A stretch of 64,000 bases of DNA from Microbulbifer thermotolerans (GTDB taxonomy: Bacteria > Pseudomonadota > Gammaproteobacteria > Pseudomonadales > Cellvibrionaceae): positions 433,228 through 497,227 of the forward strand of contig NZ_FOKT01000002.1 in NCBI RefSeq assembly GCF_900112305.1, read 5' to 3'. Under the pieces are notes generated by a model. That model was not told where the DNA came from and ran no database searches. It saw only the letters and a list, made by a program, of their open reading frames with translations. The position numbers were made by a program, and so were the translations under genes. This document shows, piece by piece, positions 9,090 through 18,322 of the stretch; the stretch's first letter is position 1, and each line of letters starts with the position of its first letter.

Positions 9090-9250
9090 ACGATTTCTGA
9101 TGGTGCCGGTTTCTGCACCTGTGATCAGGCCAGGCAGTCAGCAGTCGCCACGGGTCCATCACCGGAAATTTTTCAGGGAGCAGTAATCGCAGCGGGTGCC
9201 GCCAAGGAGTGGCAAAGGCACGGTGCCGATTCCGGTACCGTGCCTTTTTA
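9090..9250 (+). ncRNA. Candidate structured RNA or attenuator ahead of the M14 gene
   Basis: Several local stems can be drawn on the + strand: CTGAT/ATCAG enclosing GGTGC/GCACC near 9098-9128, and GCCAC near 9147 with GTGGC near 9210. A GC-rich hairpin with a T-run follows at 9214-9250. The gene starts 70 bp further on. This could be a small RNA or a leader with an attenuator. It fits no riboswitch class I know. Confidence 0.3.
9214..9250 (+). terminator. Strong intrinsic terminator upstream of the M14 gene
   Basis: GGCACGGT pairs with ACCGTGCC across a short loop and is followed by TTTTTATTT. It lies in front of, not behind, a + strand gene, so it must end a transcript starting in the preceding 400 bp. 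Confidence 0.75.
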
Positions 9251-9320
9251 TTTGCCCGCGACTTTTACCCCGCTTACATCCTCTGTATCCTGGCCGCGAA
9301 AAAGCAACTGGAGCAGATAT

Positions 9321-10442
9321 ATGTACATCACCAGCGATTTTGACAGCGGCAATATAGAAGTGATCAATGCCGAGAGCAGCCCGGTGCAGCTGGCTATCCG
9401 AAAAGACAATAACTCAGACTTCTACCAGTGGTTCCATTTCCGCCTGGAGGGCGAGGCCGGCAACAGCTATCCCCTGCGCATCGTTAACGCGGGGAAATCA
9501 GCCTACCCTGAAGGCTGGGAGAACTACCGTGTCTGCGCCTCTTACGACCGCCACAACTGGTTCCGAATCCCTGCCGAATACAACGGCGAGTCCCTCGACT
9601 TCACGGTGGATCTGGATCGGCCGGCCATCTACCTGGCCTATTTCGCCCCCTTTTCCTGGGAGCGTCATTTGGACCTGCTGGCCTGGGCCCAGCTCGATGA
9701 CCGGGTACAACTGGAAACCCTCGGCAAAACTCTGGACGGCCGCGACATGAGTCTGCTGACCGTGGGCGACGCGAAAACAGCAAAACACCGTGTGTGGATG
9801 ATTGCCCGCCAACATCCCGGTGAAACGATGGCGGAATGGTTTGTAGAGGGCTTTTTGGAAGCGCTACTGGACGATGCCAATGCATCGGCACAGGCATTGC
9901 TCAGAGACACCGTCTTCTACATAGTGCCAAATATGAACCCAGACGGCAGCGTGCGCGGCCACCTGCGCACCAACGCCGCTGGCGCCAACCTGAATCGCGA
10001 GTGGCAAGACCCGAGTATGGAACGCAGCCCGGAAGTTTACCTGGTACGGGAAAAAATGCTGGCAGTCGGTGGTGATCTCTTCCTCGATATCCATGGCGAC
10101 GAGGCCCTACCCTTCAATTTTGTGGCGGCCTGTGAGGGCATTCCCGGCTATGATGAGCGCCATGCCATGTTAGAGGAAACTTTCAAACGCGCCTTTGTCG
10201 CCGCCAGTCCCGACTTCCAGACCGAGCGCGGTTATGGAACGAGCAACCCCGGCTGTGCCAACATGACGGTCGCCACCAACTGGCTCGGCCACCAATTCCG
10301 CACCCTAGCCCTGACACTGGAAATGCCGTTCAAAGATAACGATAACCTGCCCGACCCGGTCGAGGGATGGTCTCCAGCTCGCTGCAAGCAGCTCGCAAGG
10401 GACATCTTTTTCCCAATTCGCGAAACATTGAAAGTTCTCTAA
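9321..10442 (+). CDS. M14-type zinc carboxypeptidase (cytosolic carboxypeptidase-like)
   Basis: 373 residues from ATG 9321, with GGAG 7 bases upstream. The N-terminal half is a beta-rich domain typical of cytosolic carboxypeptidase (CCP)-type M14 enzymes. The catalytic domain has the zinc motif ARQHPGETMAEWF (HxxE), NMNPDGSVRGHLRTN, NLNREW, DIHGDEALPF (third zinc ligand) and LEMPFKDN (catalytic Glu). No signal peptide, so cytoplasmic. Bacterial members of this group remove C-terminal residues, but the substrate is unknown. Single-gene unit. Confidence 0.85.
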   Translation: MYITSDFDSGNIEVINAESSPVQLAIRKDNNSDFYQWFHFRLEGEAGNSYPLRIVNAGKSAYPEGWENYRVCASYDRHNWFRIPAEYNGESLDFTVDLDRPAIYLAYFAPFSWERHLDLLAWAQLDDRVQLETLGKTLDGRDMSLLTVGDAKTAKHRVWMIARQHPGETMAEWFVEGFLEALLDDANASAQALLRDTVFYIVPNMNPDGSVRGHLRTNAAGANLNREWQDPSMERSPEVYLVREKMLAVGGDLFLDIHGDEALPFNFVAACEGIPGYDERHAMLEETFKRAFVAASPDFQTERGYGTSNPGCANMTVATNWLGHQFRTLALTLEMPFKDNDNLPDPVEGWSPARCKQLARDIFFPIRETLKVL

Positions 10443-10449
10443 GAAGTCT

Positions 10450-10588
10450 CTAATTAACTCACTTCCTGGCAAACTGCCAAGCGAGATGAGATAGACATTT
10501 CGAAGCCGTCGGATATAGGGATACATCCACCGTTGCTGCAGGGACGCACTCCCGCGTTTTATCAATGCCTACCCGATTGCCTGAGCGC
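10450..10588. repeat. Dispersed intergenic repeat, copy A
   Basis: Matches a second copy at 19572-19722. Shared landmarks in the same order are CTAATTAACT at the left end, a core CCGTCGGATA-AGGGA--CATCC, GCAGGGA and a right end TGCCTGRGCGC. The core contains an imperfect hairpin (GGAT...ATCC). No target-site duplication or transposase is seen, so it looks like a non-coding repeat family such as a REP/MITE-like unit. Confidence 0.6.
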
Positions 10589-10655
10589 CGCAAATCCAAC
10601 CACACCGAATTGGAAAGCTGGTAACCATTGACACTCTGCTCGCTTAAAAGCAGCA

Positions 10656-10690
10656 ACAAAAAGCCCCGCTCAATAGCGGGGCTTTTTGTT
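10656..10690. terminator. Bidirectional terminator between M14 and fadD genes
   Basis: AAAAAGCCCCGCT pairs with AGCGGGGCTTTTT across a short loop, with A-run and T-run on both sides. It serves the convergent carboxypeptidase and acyl-CoA ligase genes. Confidence 0.85.
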
Positions 10691-10822
10691 AAGGAGCCTC
10701 AGAAAAATCGCGTGACTACAGTGACAAGTTCCAGGGCACTTAGGCGATGAGCCTGTCCCCTGAACTCGATGCCTCTTTAGCGTCGCAAAGCGACTTCATC
10801 TGTGGCTCCTTTAGAAGAAAAA

Positions 10823-12460
10823 TCAAACACTTACGGCAGCTTCAATTTTCTTCAGCTCCTCATCGCGTAATTCCCGACGCAAAATCTTGCCGACATTGGT
10901 TTTCGGCAAGTCTTCTCGAAACTCCACCTGTTTCGGCACCTTGTACGCCGTCATATTTTCGCGGCAGAAAGCGATCACTTCCTCCTCACTCAGAGAGGCG
11001 TCCGCCTTGACGACAAAGAGTTTAACCACTTCACCACTCTTGTCATGCGGAACACCAATGGCGGCAACTTCGGCCACTTTGGGGTGCGTGCTGACCACAT
11101 CTTCGACTTCGTTGGGATAAACATTAAAACCGGAAACAATAATCATGTCTTTTTTACGGTCGACGATCTTAATGTATCCGTCATCCTGAATGACCGCCAT
11201 GTCCCCGGTGCGCAACCAGCCTTCGCTGTCGAGCACTTCGGCCGTGGCTTCCGGGCGCTGCCAGTAACCTTTCATTACCTGCGGACCGCGCACACAGAGT
11301 TCTCCAGGGGAGTTGTTCGGCAGGTCGTTGCCATTTTCATCGACCACTTTGACTTCAGTACCAGGCACGGGTACACCGACAGTGCCCAGCTGGACAGCTT
11401 CAGTGGGATTGAAGGACACAACGGGAGAGGTTTCGGTCATGCCATAGCCTTCCAGCACCACGCAACCGGTCATCTCCTCCCAGCGCTTGGCAGTGTCGCG
11501 AGTCAATGCCATCCCGCCAGAGCAAGTGGTGTGCAACTTACTGAAATCCAACTCAGCAAATTGTGGGTTGCGCATCAGGCCGTTGAACAGAGTGTTCAAG
11601 CCGCAAAAGCCGGTAAACCGCTTACCCTTTAGTGACTTGACAAAGCCCGGGATATCGCGCGGGTTCGGAATCAACAGAGAGTGGTTGCCGGTTGCGAAGA
11701 GGCACATGCAATGAATAGTGAAGGCGTAAATGTGGTACAGCGGCAGCGGTGCCACGTAGAACTCCTCGCCCTCTTTCATAGAGTCCCCCAACGCCTCGCG
11801 CACCTGCTCCATATTGGCCACCAGGTTGCGATTGGTGAGCATCGCGCCCTTGGCCACGCCTGTGGTGCCGCCCGTGTACTGCAACACGGCGACTTCCTCC
11901 GGCGCACGCTGTACATCTTGATGTGGCAGTTTGGCACCGAGAGACATGGCTTCGCGAAAGCTGATTTGGTTGTCGAAGGAAAAGTCAGGCACCATCTTTT
12001 TGATGTATTTGGCCACGCCATTAATCAAGGTGCGCTTGAGGGGGCTGTGCAGGTCAGCAATCTCGGTCACTATCACCTTTTCCACCGAGGTTTCCGACAC
12101 AACCGCAGAGGCGGTATCAGCGATGTTTGCCAACACCACCATCGCTTTGGCGCCAGAGTCGTTCAACTGATGCTTGAGCTCACGCTGGGTATAGAGCGGG
12201 TTGGTATTGACCAAAACCAAACCCGCGCGCAGAGCACCGAATACCACTACTGGGTACTGCAGTACGTTGGGCAGCTGTACCGCAATGCGATCTCCGGGCT
12301 CCAGGTTCGTGTGGTTCTGCAGGTAGGATGCGAACTGCGCACTGAGTCTGTCGATATCACCGATAGAGAGTGTGTGTCCGAGGCAGGTGAAGGCTGGCCT
12401 GTCACTGTACTTGCTCCAGGCACCTTTAAATACGTCAAGTATGCTGCGGTCGATGTCCAA
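10823..12460 (-). CDS. fadD: Long-chain fatty acid--CoA ligase
   Basis: 545-residue AMP-forming acyl-CoA synthetase, the first step of fatty acid degradation at the inner membrane. Signatures: P-loop YTGGTTGVAKG (195-205), YGMTETSP, the hinge GWLRTGD with DRKKDMI, and the C-terminal lysine in PKTNVGKILRREL. Overall it reads like FadD of Pseudomonas, though about 20 N-terminal residues shorter. The start is TTG, preceded by a GGGAG ribosome site 8 bases away. No ATG lies in a better position. Neighbouring SCP2-like and acyl-CoA dehydrogenase genes support a lipid role. Confidence 0.88.
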   Translation of the reverse strand: MDIDRSILDVFKGAWSKYSDRPAFTCLGHTLSIGDIDRLSAQFASYLQNHTNLEPGDRIAVQLPNVLQYPVVVFGALRAGLVLVNTNPLYTQRELKHQLNDSGAKAMVVLANIADTASAVVSETSVEKVIVTEIADLHSPLKRTLINGVAKYIKKMVPDFSFDNQISFREAMSLGAKLPHQDVQRAPEEVAVLQYTGGTTGVAKGAMLTNRNLVANMEQVREALGDSMKEGEEFYVAPLPLYHIYAFTIHCMCLFATGNHSLLIPNPRDIPGFVKSLKGKRFTGFCGLNTLFNGLMRNPQFAELDFSKLHTTCSGGMALTRDTAKRWEEMTGCVVLEGYGMTETSPVVSFNPTEAVQLGTVGVPVPGTEVKVVDENGNDLPNNSPGELCVRGPQVMKGYWQRPEATAEVLDSEGWLRTGDMAVIQDDGYIKIVDRKKDMIIVSGFNVYPNEVEDVVSTHPKVAEVAAIGVPHDKSGEVVKLFVVKADASLSEEEVIAFCRENMTAYKVPKQVEFREDLPKTNVGKILRRELRDEELKKIEAAVSV

Positions 12461-12753
12461 CTGTCTTCTCCCAGTCCTATTTGTTGTCTTTGGCCTGCAT
12501 TGTTACAAGCCTCCCGCTGCTGCGACATCAAAGTACGCGAGGCTGGTTTTCGTCAGTTCTGAGCGAAGTACCGCAGTTTGCGCGCATTTTGGCTGTCGCA
12601 CTAGCCGACCATGCCGCTCTAAAGCCACCTCACTATGGATCCCTGTGGGAAATGCGGACTTGCCCACATCTTCCGTTTTTATAGACGAAAACTGCCAGCT
12701 AGCGGGAATATGCAGGCGTATATTTATTGTTCGCAGTGTTATTTATTACTCCG

Positions 12754-13089
12754 TCAGTGCTCCGCGGGAAAAAGATCTGCCAGTGAAGCGGCCAGTTCCC
12801 GGTTACCGGAATAGCGGATGTCGCCCAACAAAAAGGCGTGGCGTGCACTTAAACGACCTTCCCATATAGCACTCAGAGTGCCTTTTGCCATTTCCAGGGT
12901 CAACGCGGGGTTTTGCGTGTGCCCGAAGTGAGACACCACTTGATGCGATTTTCCCCCGCCATCGCCGGATTTAGGTGACATCTCGAGAAAAAAATCACTC
13001 GCATCCGGAAGCCGAAACTGTACCCGAGCAAGTGGGTACAAACAAGCCAAGTGCTTCAAACGGGCGATTATATGATCCGGCAGCTGCAT
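12754..13089 (-). CDS. SCP2 sterol-carrier-like small protein
   Basis: 111 residues. The C-terminal half (ALTLEMAKGTLSAIWEGRLSARHAFLLGDIRYSGNRELAASLADLF) matches the SCP2 pattern: a short helix, G-x-L, a second hydrophobic strand, then GDIRYSGN and a final helix. SCP2 proteins bind lipids or acyl-CoA. The position between the acyl-CoA ligase and acyl-CoA dehydrogenase genes fits. Cytoplasmic, no signal peptide. Confidence 0.6.
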   Translation of the reverse strand: MQLPDHIIARLKHLACLYPLARVQFRLPDASDFFLEMSPKSGDGGGKSHQVVSHFGHTQNPALTLEMAKGTLSAIWEGRLSARHAFLLGDIRYSGNRELAASLADLFPAEH

Positions 13090-13417
13090 GGGCAGTGGAC
13101 TCCAGAAAGTACTTGTTTTTCGGTTTTCGCCCCGGGGCGGCCCCTGGCTGCGAGCCTTGTCAATGCTGAAAGGCCCAGTTTAGCCTTTCACTTCCCCGCC
13201 TCAACAGACCCCCACTGTTTTGGCATCGCTAAAAGTCCACGCTCCTTTGCCCCGCGGCGATATTTCATCGCTGCCCCGCAGTCGGGAGTCCCACTAGCAA
13301 GTTGCACAGCCGTCACTGGCAACCCGAGCAATGGCACTTATAGCAATAAGCATCATGGGTGGCACAACACACAATAAAAAAACCGCCGGTGCGGCGGTTT
13401 TTTTACCCCGAGCGAGA
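13090..13417. other. Intergenic stretch between SCP2-like and acyl-CoA dehydrogenase genes
   Basis: 328 bp. Holds the promoter side of the SCP2-like gene and, at 13376-13404, the terminator of the acyl-CoA dehydrogenase gene. Nothing else recognised. Confidence 0.6.
13376..13404 (-). terminator. Terminator of the acyl-CoA dehydrogenase gene
   Basis: ACCGCC and GGCGGT form a GC-rich hairpin flanked by seven A and seven T, so it can work in both directions. It lies 14 bp after the dehydrogenase stop codon. Confidence 0.85.
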
Positions 13418-15211
13418 TTAAAAGGCGAAATGCTCAGCATCCAACGCCATCAGATTATCGGCCCCACTCAGAATTGCCGCGGCATGACTGCTGGTACGGG
13501 GGAGTATCCGGTCATAATAGAAACGCGCAGTAGCCAGCTTGGCACGGTAGAAATCCGCTTCACCTGCGCCCTCACCCAATTTCTCATTGGCCACCTTGGC
13601 GGCTCGGGCCCAGAGGTAAGCTTGCACGACATATCCTGAGAACATCAGGTAGTCAACGGAAGCCGCGCCCACTTCATCCGGATTTTCCATCGCCTTGGCA
13701 CCCACCTGAAGCGTCAGATCACCCCACTGCTTGTTCAGTTCCTGCAGCTTGGTAACAAACGGTGCCAGCGCTTCATTGTCTATCTCCGCCTGACAGAATT
13801 TGTGCACAATCTTGGTGAATTTACGCAGCAACTCTCCCTGACTCATCAGCACCTTACGGCCCAGAAGGTCCAGGGCCTGAACACCGGTGGTGCCCTCATA
13901 AATGGTGGAGATGCGCGCATCCCGCACATTTTGCTCCATACCCCACTCAGCGATATAACCGTGGCCGCCAAAACACTGCAGGCCGAGGTTGGCGGATTCA
14001 AAACCGGTCTCTGTCAGGAAAGCCTTGGCAATCGGTGTCAGGAAGGCGAGCAGGTCATCAGCTTCCTTCTTATCTTCCTCGCTGCCTTTGTGCAGACGAT
14101 CCACTTGTTGCGCACACAGTAGGGTCAGCATACGGCCACCCTCAGCAAAGGCTTTTTGGGTCAGCAGCATACGGCGCACATCGGGGTGTACGATGATCGG
14201 ATCGGCGGGGCCATCGGGGTTTTTCGGGCCGGACAGGGAGCGCATCTGCAGGCGCTCTTTCGCGTACGCGAGCGATTTTTGGAAGCCGGCCTCGGCATGC
14301 GCCAGCCCCTGCAGGGCGGTACCCAGGCGCGCAGTGTTCATGAAGGTGAACATGCAGTTAAGCCCCTTATTGGGCGGGCCGATTAGGAATCCCTTGGCAC
14401 CGTCGAAGTTCAGCACCGCAGTAGCGTTGCCGTGAATACCCATTTTGTGCTCGAGAGAGCCACAAACCACAGCGTTGCGCTCGCCGACAGAGCCATCTGC
14501 CTGGGGCAGGAATTTAGGTACGATAAACAGGGAAATCCCTTTAGTGCCAGCCGGTGCGTCAGGCAGGCGCGCGAGCACGATGTGCACAATGTTTTCGGCC
14601 ATATCGTGCTCACCGGCAGAGATAAAGATCTTGGTGCCAGTGATGGAATAGGAGCCATCGTCATTAGGCTCGGCCTTGGTGCGCAATATGCCCAGGTCGG
14701 TGCCGCAGTGAGGCTCGGTGAGGCACATTGTGCCAGTCCAGCTTCCCTCCACCAGCTTGGTCAGATAAATGCTCTTCTGCTCTTCGGTACCGTGCGCCTC
14801 AAGGGTATTCATGGCACCGTGAGACAGGCCGGGATACATACCCCAGGACCAGTTGGCAGTACCGACCATTTCGCTCATCACCGTGCCCAGCGACGGCGGG
14901 AGCCCCTGCCCCCCGTAAGCCGGATCATGCGCCAGGGAGGGCCAGCCGGCCTCGACAAACTGCTGGTAAGCCTCTTTGAAGCCCTCCGGGGTAGTGACTT
15001 CGCCGTCTTTCCAGGTGCAGCCCTGCTGGTCACCGACTTGGTTCAGCGGCGCCAGCACGTTCTCACAGAATTTGGCGCCCTCTTCCAGGATGGCGTCTAC
15101 CAGATCCGGAGTGGCCTCCTCATAGCCCAGGGACGCATAGTGATTGTCCCAGTCCAGCAACTCGCGCATGGCGAAACGCATATCGCGCAGTGGAATCTTG
15201 ATATCGGTCAT
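13418..15211 (-). CDS. Large acyl-CoA dehydrogenase (DmdC-like family)
   Basis: 597 residues, the long form of acyl-CoA dehydrogenase with an extra C-terminal domain. Motifs: N-terminal helix domain, YGGQGLPP, MCLTEPHCGTDLG (flavin-contact strand), GTKIFISAGEHDM and STIYEGTTGVQALDLLGRK, in which the Glu is the expected catalytic base. It introduces the alpha-beta double bond into acyl-CoA and passes electrons to ETF. Relatives include FadE-type enzymes and methylmercaptopropionyl-CoA dehydrogenase; the acyl chain cannot be predicted. The gene has its own promoter region and terminator. Confidence 0.88.
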   Translation of the reverse strand: MTDIKIPLRDMRFAMRELLDWDNHYASLGYEEATPDLVDAILEEGAKFCENVLAPLNQVGDQQGCTWKDGEVTTPEGFKEAYQQFVEAGWPSLAHDPAYGGQGLPPSLGTVMSEMVGTANWSWGMYPGLSHGAMNTLEAHGTEEQKSIYLTKLVEGSWTGTMCLTEPHCGTDLGILRTKAEPNDDGSYSITGTKIFISAGEHDMAENIVHIVLARLPDAPAGTKGISLFIVPKFLPQADGSVGERNAVVCGSLEHKMGIHGNATAVLNFDGAKGFLIGPPNKGLNCMFTFMNTARLGTALQGLAHAEAGFQKSLAYAKERLQMRSLSGPKNPDGPADPIIVHPDVRRMLLTQKAFAEGGRMLTLLCAQQVDRLHKGSEEDKKEADDLLAFLTPIAKAFLTETGFESANLGLQCFGGHGYIAEWGMEQNVRDARISTIYEGTTGVQALDLLGRKVLMSQGELLRKFTKIVHKFCQAEIDNEALAPFVTKLQELNKQWGDLTLQVGAKAMENPDEVGAASVDYLMFSGYVVQAYLWARAAKVANEKLGEGAGEADFYRAKLATARFYYDRILPRTSSHAAAILSGADNLMALDAEHFAF

Positions 15212-15368
15212 CCTGCTACCCTCAATTCACCGTTGTATGTCCACCGCCCGGACAAAACCGGGCAGTCGGATTTGTGACTCATATTTACATTTTGTTCATC
15301 ATAGTGGCAAGCCAAGGCCGGCCTCTATGGCGAAATCCGTCCAAAGCAGTGACAAATCTGGGCAGGCG

Positions 15369-16421
15369 TCAGGCACCCTTGCGGCTGCGGTATTCGCCGG
15401 GAGTGATACCGGTCCACTTCTTAAAGGCCCGGAAAAAGGCACTGGACTCGTCGAAGCCCAGCATTTCGGCAATCTGGGCGTTGGACAGGTCCGGACAGCT
15501 CAGATAGTGAAAAGCGGCCTCCATGCGACACTCATCCTTGAGCTTCTGATAGGACGTGCCCTCCTGCTGCAGGCGCCGTCGCAGGGTGGTGACTGACATG
15601 TTCAACCGCTCGGCCACGGCCTCTGCGGCCGGCATGGATTCACTGACATCCCTGTTGAGAATCGTTTTCACCTTTGTTTTGATGCTGTTCGCACTGCCAT
15701 CGCTGATGACCAAGTGATAGGGGGCGGTGCGGATGAAATCCTCAACCGTTTGCGGATTTTGCACCACAGGGTAATCCAGGTAGCGGCTATCGTATTCCAG
15801 GGCGTTAACCGGCTGCTCAAACAAGAGTTCTTCAGCCTCGCTCTGGGCGAGCGTGCGGAACTCCTCGGGACAGGGAAAGGAAAAATGCAATTTTGACAGC
15901 GGTATTTCGCGCCCCACCAGCCAGCAGTAGAAGCGATGCCAAACCGCAAGCGTGGTGCGAATTACCCCCGGGTCCGTCTCGGCGATCAACTGCTCGAACT
16001 CACCAGCAGCCAGAGAGCTGATCCCTTGGATGACCACCCTTTCCCGGCCACCTGGCGCAGGTTCAATAGCGGGCTTTACCTTAAACCCGCGGCAAATCTC
16101 CATAAACTCTGCGGATAGAGTAATAGCTTGGCGCACGGTCGCACAGTTGACCACCGTTAAACACAGTAGGCGGAAAGACCCGGAGCGCACGCGGCCGCCG
16201 CTCAGCATGCCGAACCACTCGTCCTGCGCCAACCACATCACCCGCTGGTACAAGCGGCCGTATTTCAATGCGGAAAAGGCCGCAACTCCCGTCAGCTCCT
16301 CCTCCTCGATACCCACCGAGGAGAGCAACTCACGGCGGTCACAGCCGCGGCGCTGCGCTTCTTCCAGCAACCGCTCCAGGTAGGTTATGGGAATGCGGAT
16401 GTCCTCTTCAGACACTGCCAT
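15369..16421 (-). CDS. AraC-family transcriptional regulator (arabinose-binding-type N-terminus)
   Basis: 350 residues, with an N-terminal OruR/ArgR-like sensor domain and a C-terminal AraC domain (AAEAVAERLNMSVTTLRRRLQQEGTSYQKLKDE; NAQIAEMLGFDESSAFFRAFKKWTGITPGEYR). It faces away from the acyl-CoA dehydrogenase gene, on the same strand upstream of it. Regulation of that gene is plausible but not proven. The ATG lies directly after the stop of a small membrane protein gene (TAA-ATG), so both are in one transcript. Confidence 0.85.
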   Translation of the reverse strand: MAVSEEDIRIPITYLERLLEEAQRRGCDRRELLSSVGIEEEELTGVAAFSALKYGRLYQRVMWLAQDEWFGMLSGGRVRSGSFRLLCLTVVNCATVRQAITLSAEFMEICRGFKVKPAIEPAPGGRERVVIQGISSLAAGEFEQLIAETDPGVIRTTLAVWHRFYCWLVGREIPLSKLHFSFPCPEEFRTLAQSEAEELLFEQPVNALEYDSRYLDYPVVQNPQTVEDFIRTAPYHLVISDGSANSIKTKVKTILNRDVSESMPAAEAVAERLNMSVTTLRRRLQQEGTSYQKLKDECRMEAAFHYLSCPDLSNAQIAEMLGFDESSAFFRAFKKWTGITPGEYRSRKGA

Positions 16422-16625
16422 TTATTTTTTTCGCCTGCGCAACCAACTGAGCAACGCACCGCCCGCCAACGCGGCGGCGACAATTACCGCGAGAAAAACC
16501 AACAGTAGCACCAAGTAGGCGACAACGTCTTTGACCGGCAAATCCCAGCTCCAGATAGCCGCTGCAACGAAGGCAATACAAGCGAGCACACTGGTGATAA
16601 AGGAGCGGCGACTCTTTCTTGCCAT
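16422..16625 (-). CDS. Small two-helix membrane protein
   Basis: 67 residues: basic N-terminus (MARKSRRSF), hydrophobic segment 1 (ITSVLACIAFVAAAIWSW), hydrophobic segment 2 (VVAYLVLLLVFLAVIVAAALAGGALLSWL) and a basic tail RRRKK. Its stop abuts the AraC-type regulator start. No family recognised; the co-transcription with a regulator is the only clue. Confidence 0.6.
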   Translation of the reverse strand: MARKSRRSFITSVLACIAFVAAAIWSWDLPVKDVVAYLVLLLVFLAVIVAAALAGGALLSWLRRRKK

Positions 16626-16768
16626 GAGAACCTGTTCGGATTGTTCGTATTGTGTGGACAGTTGGTCGCACCGCCTGCGGCACTACCATTGTAATGTCGG
16701 TACGTGTTGCCGACACGGCGCCGAATCGTGAGGTATAGGCAAATTTCTGTCAACGCGTGGAGGTTCCC

Positions 16769-16888
16769 ATGGCTAAGAGAATGCTGCAGCGGGAAGACCG
16801 GAGAACCGTCTGGCATCTGTTCAGGTGGCTCGAATACATGGCGGCGCTTATCGCCGCAATCATGATGGGGCTGGCCCTGCTTGCGTAG
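16769..16888 (+). CDS. Tiny single-span membrane protein (39 aa)
   Basis: Short ORF with a good GGAGG site five bases before the ATG. Product: 39 residues, a charged N-terminal half (MAKRMLQREDRRTVWHLFRW) followed by a hydrophobic helix (LEYMAALIAAIMMGLALLA). It diverges from the small membrane protein/AraC unit and converges on fumC. Supported only by its ribosome site and amphipathic layout. Confidence 0.5.
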   Translation: MAKRMLQREDRRTVWHLFRWLEYMAALIAAIMMGLALLA

Positions 16889-16916
16889 TTTCGGCAAGCG
16901 GCTGGTACGCGGCCGC

Positions 16917-18302
16917 CTATCCGATCAGCCCCCCCTGAGCCAAACGCACCGGATCCAGTAGTTTCCGGAGCGTCTCCTCGTCCAAATCCGTCATTTCCAG
17001 CGCGACATCGAGGATCGGCCGTCCACTGCGGTAGGCCTCCTTGGCAATTTCCGCCGCCCTGGCGTAGCCGATTACCGGGTTCAGCGCCGTCACCAGAATA
17101 GGGTTGCGAGAAAGCGCCTGTTCTATGCGTTCGCGGTTGACCGTGAATCCAGCGATCGCCCTGTCCGCCAAAATCCGCGCGGCGCTGCTCAGAAGGCGAA
17201 TACTCTCAAGTAATGTATGCGCCACCAGTGGCAACATAACATTAAGCTGAAAATTGCCGCTCTGCCCCGCCAGTGCAATGGTCCCATCATTGCCGATCAC
17301 CCGCGCCGCCACCATTGCCACAGACTCGGCGATCACGGGATTGACCTTGCCCGGCATAATGCTGCTGCCAGGCTGCAAGGCCTGCAGTTCGATCTCACCG
17401 AGGCCGGCAAGTGGACCGCTGTTCATCCAGCGCAGGTCATTGGCGATTTTCATCAGGGCGACCGCCAACACTTTTAACTGACCGGACAACTCAACCGCGG
17501 TGTCCTGACAGGCAATAGCGGCAAAGAGATTATCGGCGGGCCGGAATTGCTGACCGCAGTTGTTGCTCAACTTCTGCGCAAAGCGCTGGGCAAAGTCCGG
17601 GTGCGCATTGAGCCCTGTACCTATTGCTGTGCCGCCCTGGGCCAACTGCGCCAAGCGTGGCAATGTACCGCGAATGCGTTCACGGCAGGATTCCACCTGG
17701 GCCCCCCAGGCACCGATTTCCTGTGCCAGCGTCATAGGCACAGCGTCCATCAGATGGGTGCGGCCAGTCTTGACCACGTCTTCCAGTGCCGCCGCCTTCT
17801 CCCCCACAGCGGTGTGCAGATGACGCAAAGCCGGCAGCAGGTGGTCGCGCACCGCCAGCAGTGCAGACACGTGAATGGCGCTGGGAATCACGTCATTGCT
17901 ACTCTGGCTCATATTGACGTGATCGTTGGGGTGAACAGCGAGGCCGCTGTCGCGAGCCGCGATCCGGGCCAGCACCTCGTTCACGTTCATATTGGAACTG
18001 GTACCGGAACCGGTCTGGTAGATATCGACGGGAAACTGAGAGTCGAAGTCTTCTTCCGTCAGGGAATCGCAGGCCGCCACGATAGCATCCGCTAACTGAC
18101 CTTGTAACAACCCCAAGTCACTATTGGCCTGGGCGGCCGATTTTTTGATCAGCACGATGGCGCGGATGAAGTCTGTCGGCAGCCGGCTGCCGCTCACTGG
18201 AAAGTTTTCCAGCGCCCGCTGAGTTTGGGCACCGTACAAGGCGTCCTTGGGTACAAGCACTTCGCCCAGGCTGTCTTTCTCAGTGCGAAAACTGCCGGCC
18301 AT
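16917..18302 (-). CDS. fumC: Class II fumarate hydratase
   Basis: 461-residue Fe-independent fumarase interconverting fumarate and malate in the TCA cycle. The signature GSSIMPGKVNP is present with the mobile catalytic serine loop, as are GSGTSSNMNVNEV and GRTHLMDAVPM. The N-terminus FRTEKDSLGEVLVPKDALYGAQTQRA is standard. Aspartase and argininosuccinate lyase share the signature, but GAQTQRA and length favour FumC. Followed 20 bp later by a DUF4399 gene read first on the same strand. Confidence 0.88.
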   Translation of the reverse strand: MAGSFRTEKDSLGEVLVPKDALYGAQTQRALENFPVSGSRLPTDFIRAIVLIKKSAAQANSDLGLLQGQLADAIVAACDSLTEEDFDSQFPVDIYQTGSGTSSNMNVNEVLARIAARDSGLAVHPNDHVNMSQSSNDVIPSAIHVSALLAVRDHLLPALRHLHTAVGEKAAALEDVVKTGRTHLMDAVPMTLAQEIGAWGAQVESCRERIRGTLPRLAQLAQGGTAIGTGLNAHPDFAQRFAQKLSNNCGQQFRPADNLFAAIACQDTAVELSGQLKVLAVALMKIANDLRWMNSGPLAGLGEIELQALQPGSSIMPGKVNPVIAESVAMVAARVIGNDGTIALAGQSGNFQLNVMLPLVAHTLLESIRLLSSAARILADRAIAGFTVNRERIEQALSRNPILVTALNPVIGYARAAEIAKEAYRSGRPILDVALEMTDLDEETLRKLLDPVRLAQGGLIG

Positions 18303-18322
18303 GCGCGTTCCCAGGGTATCCC

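Larger units (their letters stand above)
8852..9320. other. Non-coding stretch between lipoprotein and M14 carboxypeptidase genes
   Basis: 469 bp without a convincing gene. The first half is the promoter side of the lipoprotein gene. From about 9090 the + strand is rich in inverted repeats and ends in a strong terminator at 9214-9250, which suggests a short structured transcript (listed separately). Confidence 0.6.
10443..10822. other. Intergenic stretch with a dispersed repeat and a bidirectional terminator
   Basis: 380 bp between two convergent genes. It holds one copy of a roughly 140-bp repeat (10450-10588) and a symmetric terminator (10656-10690). The remaining sequence shows nothing I can assign. 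Confidence 0.7.

Noticed and set aside
9140..9215. Possible signal recognition particle RNA (a GGAGCAGTAATCG-like stretch)
   Set aside because: The conserved GGAA tetraloop hairpin is broken by an insertion and no long enclosing helix can be drawn.
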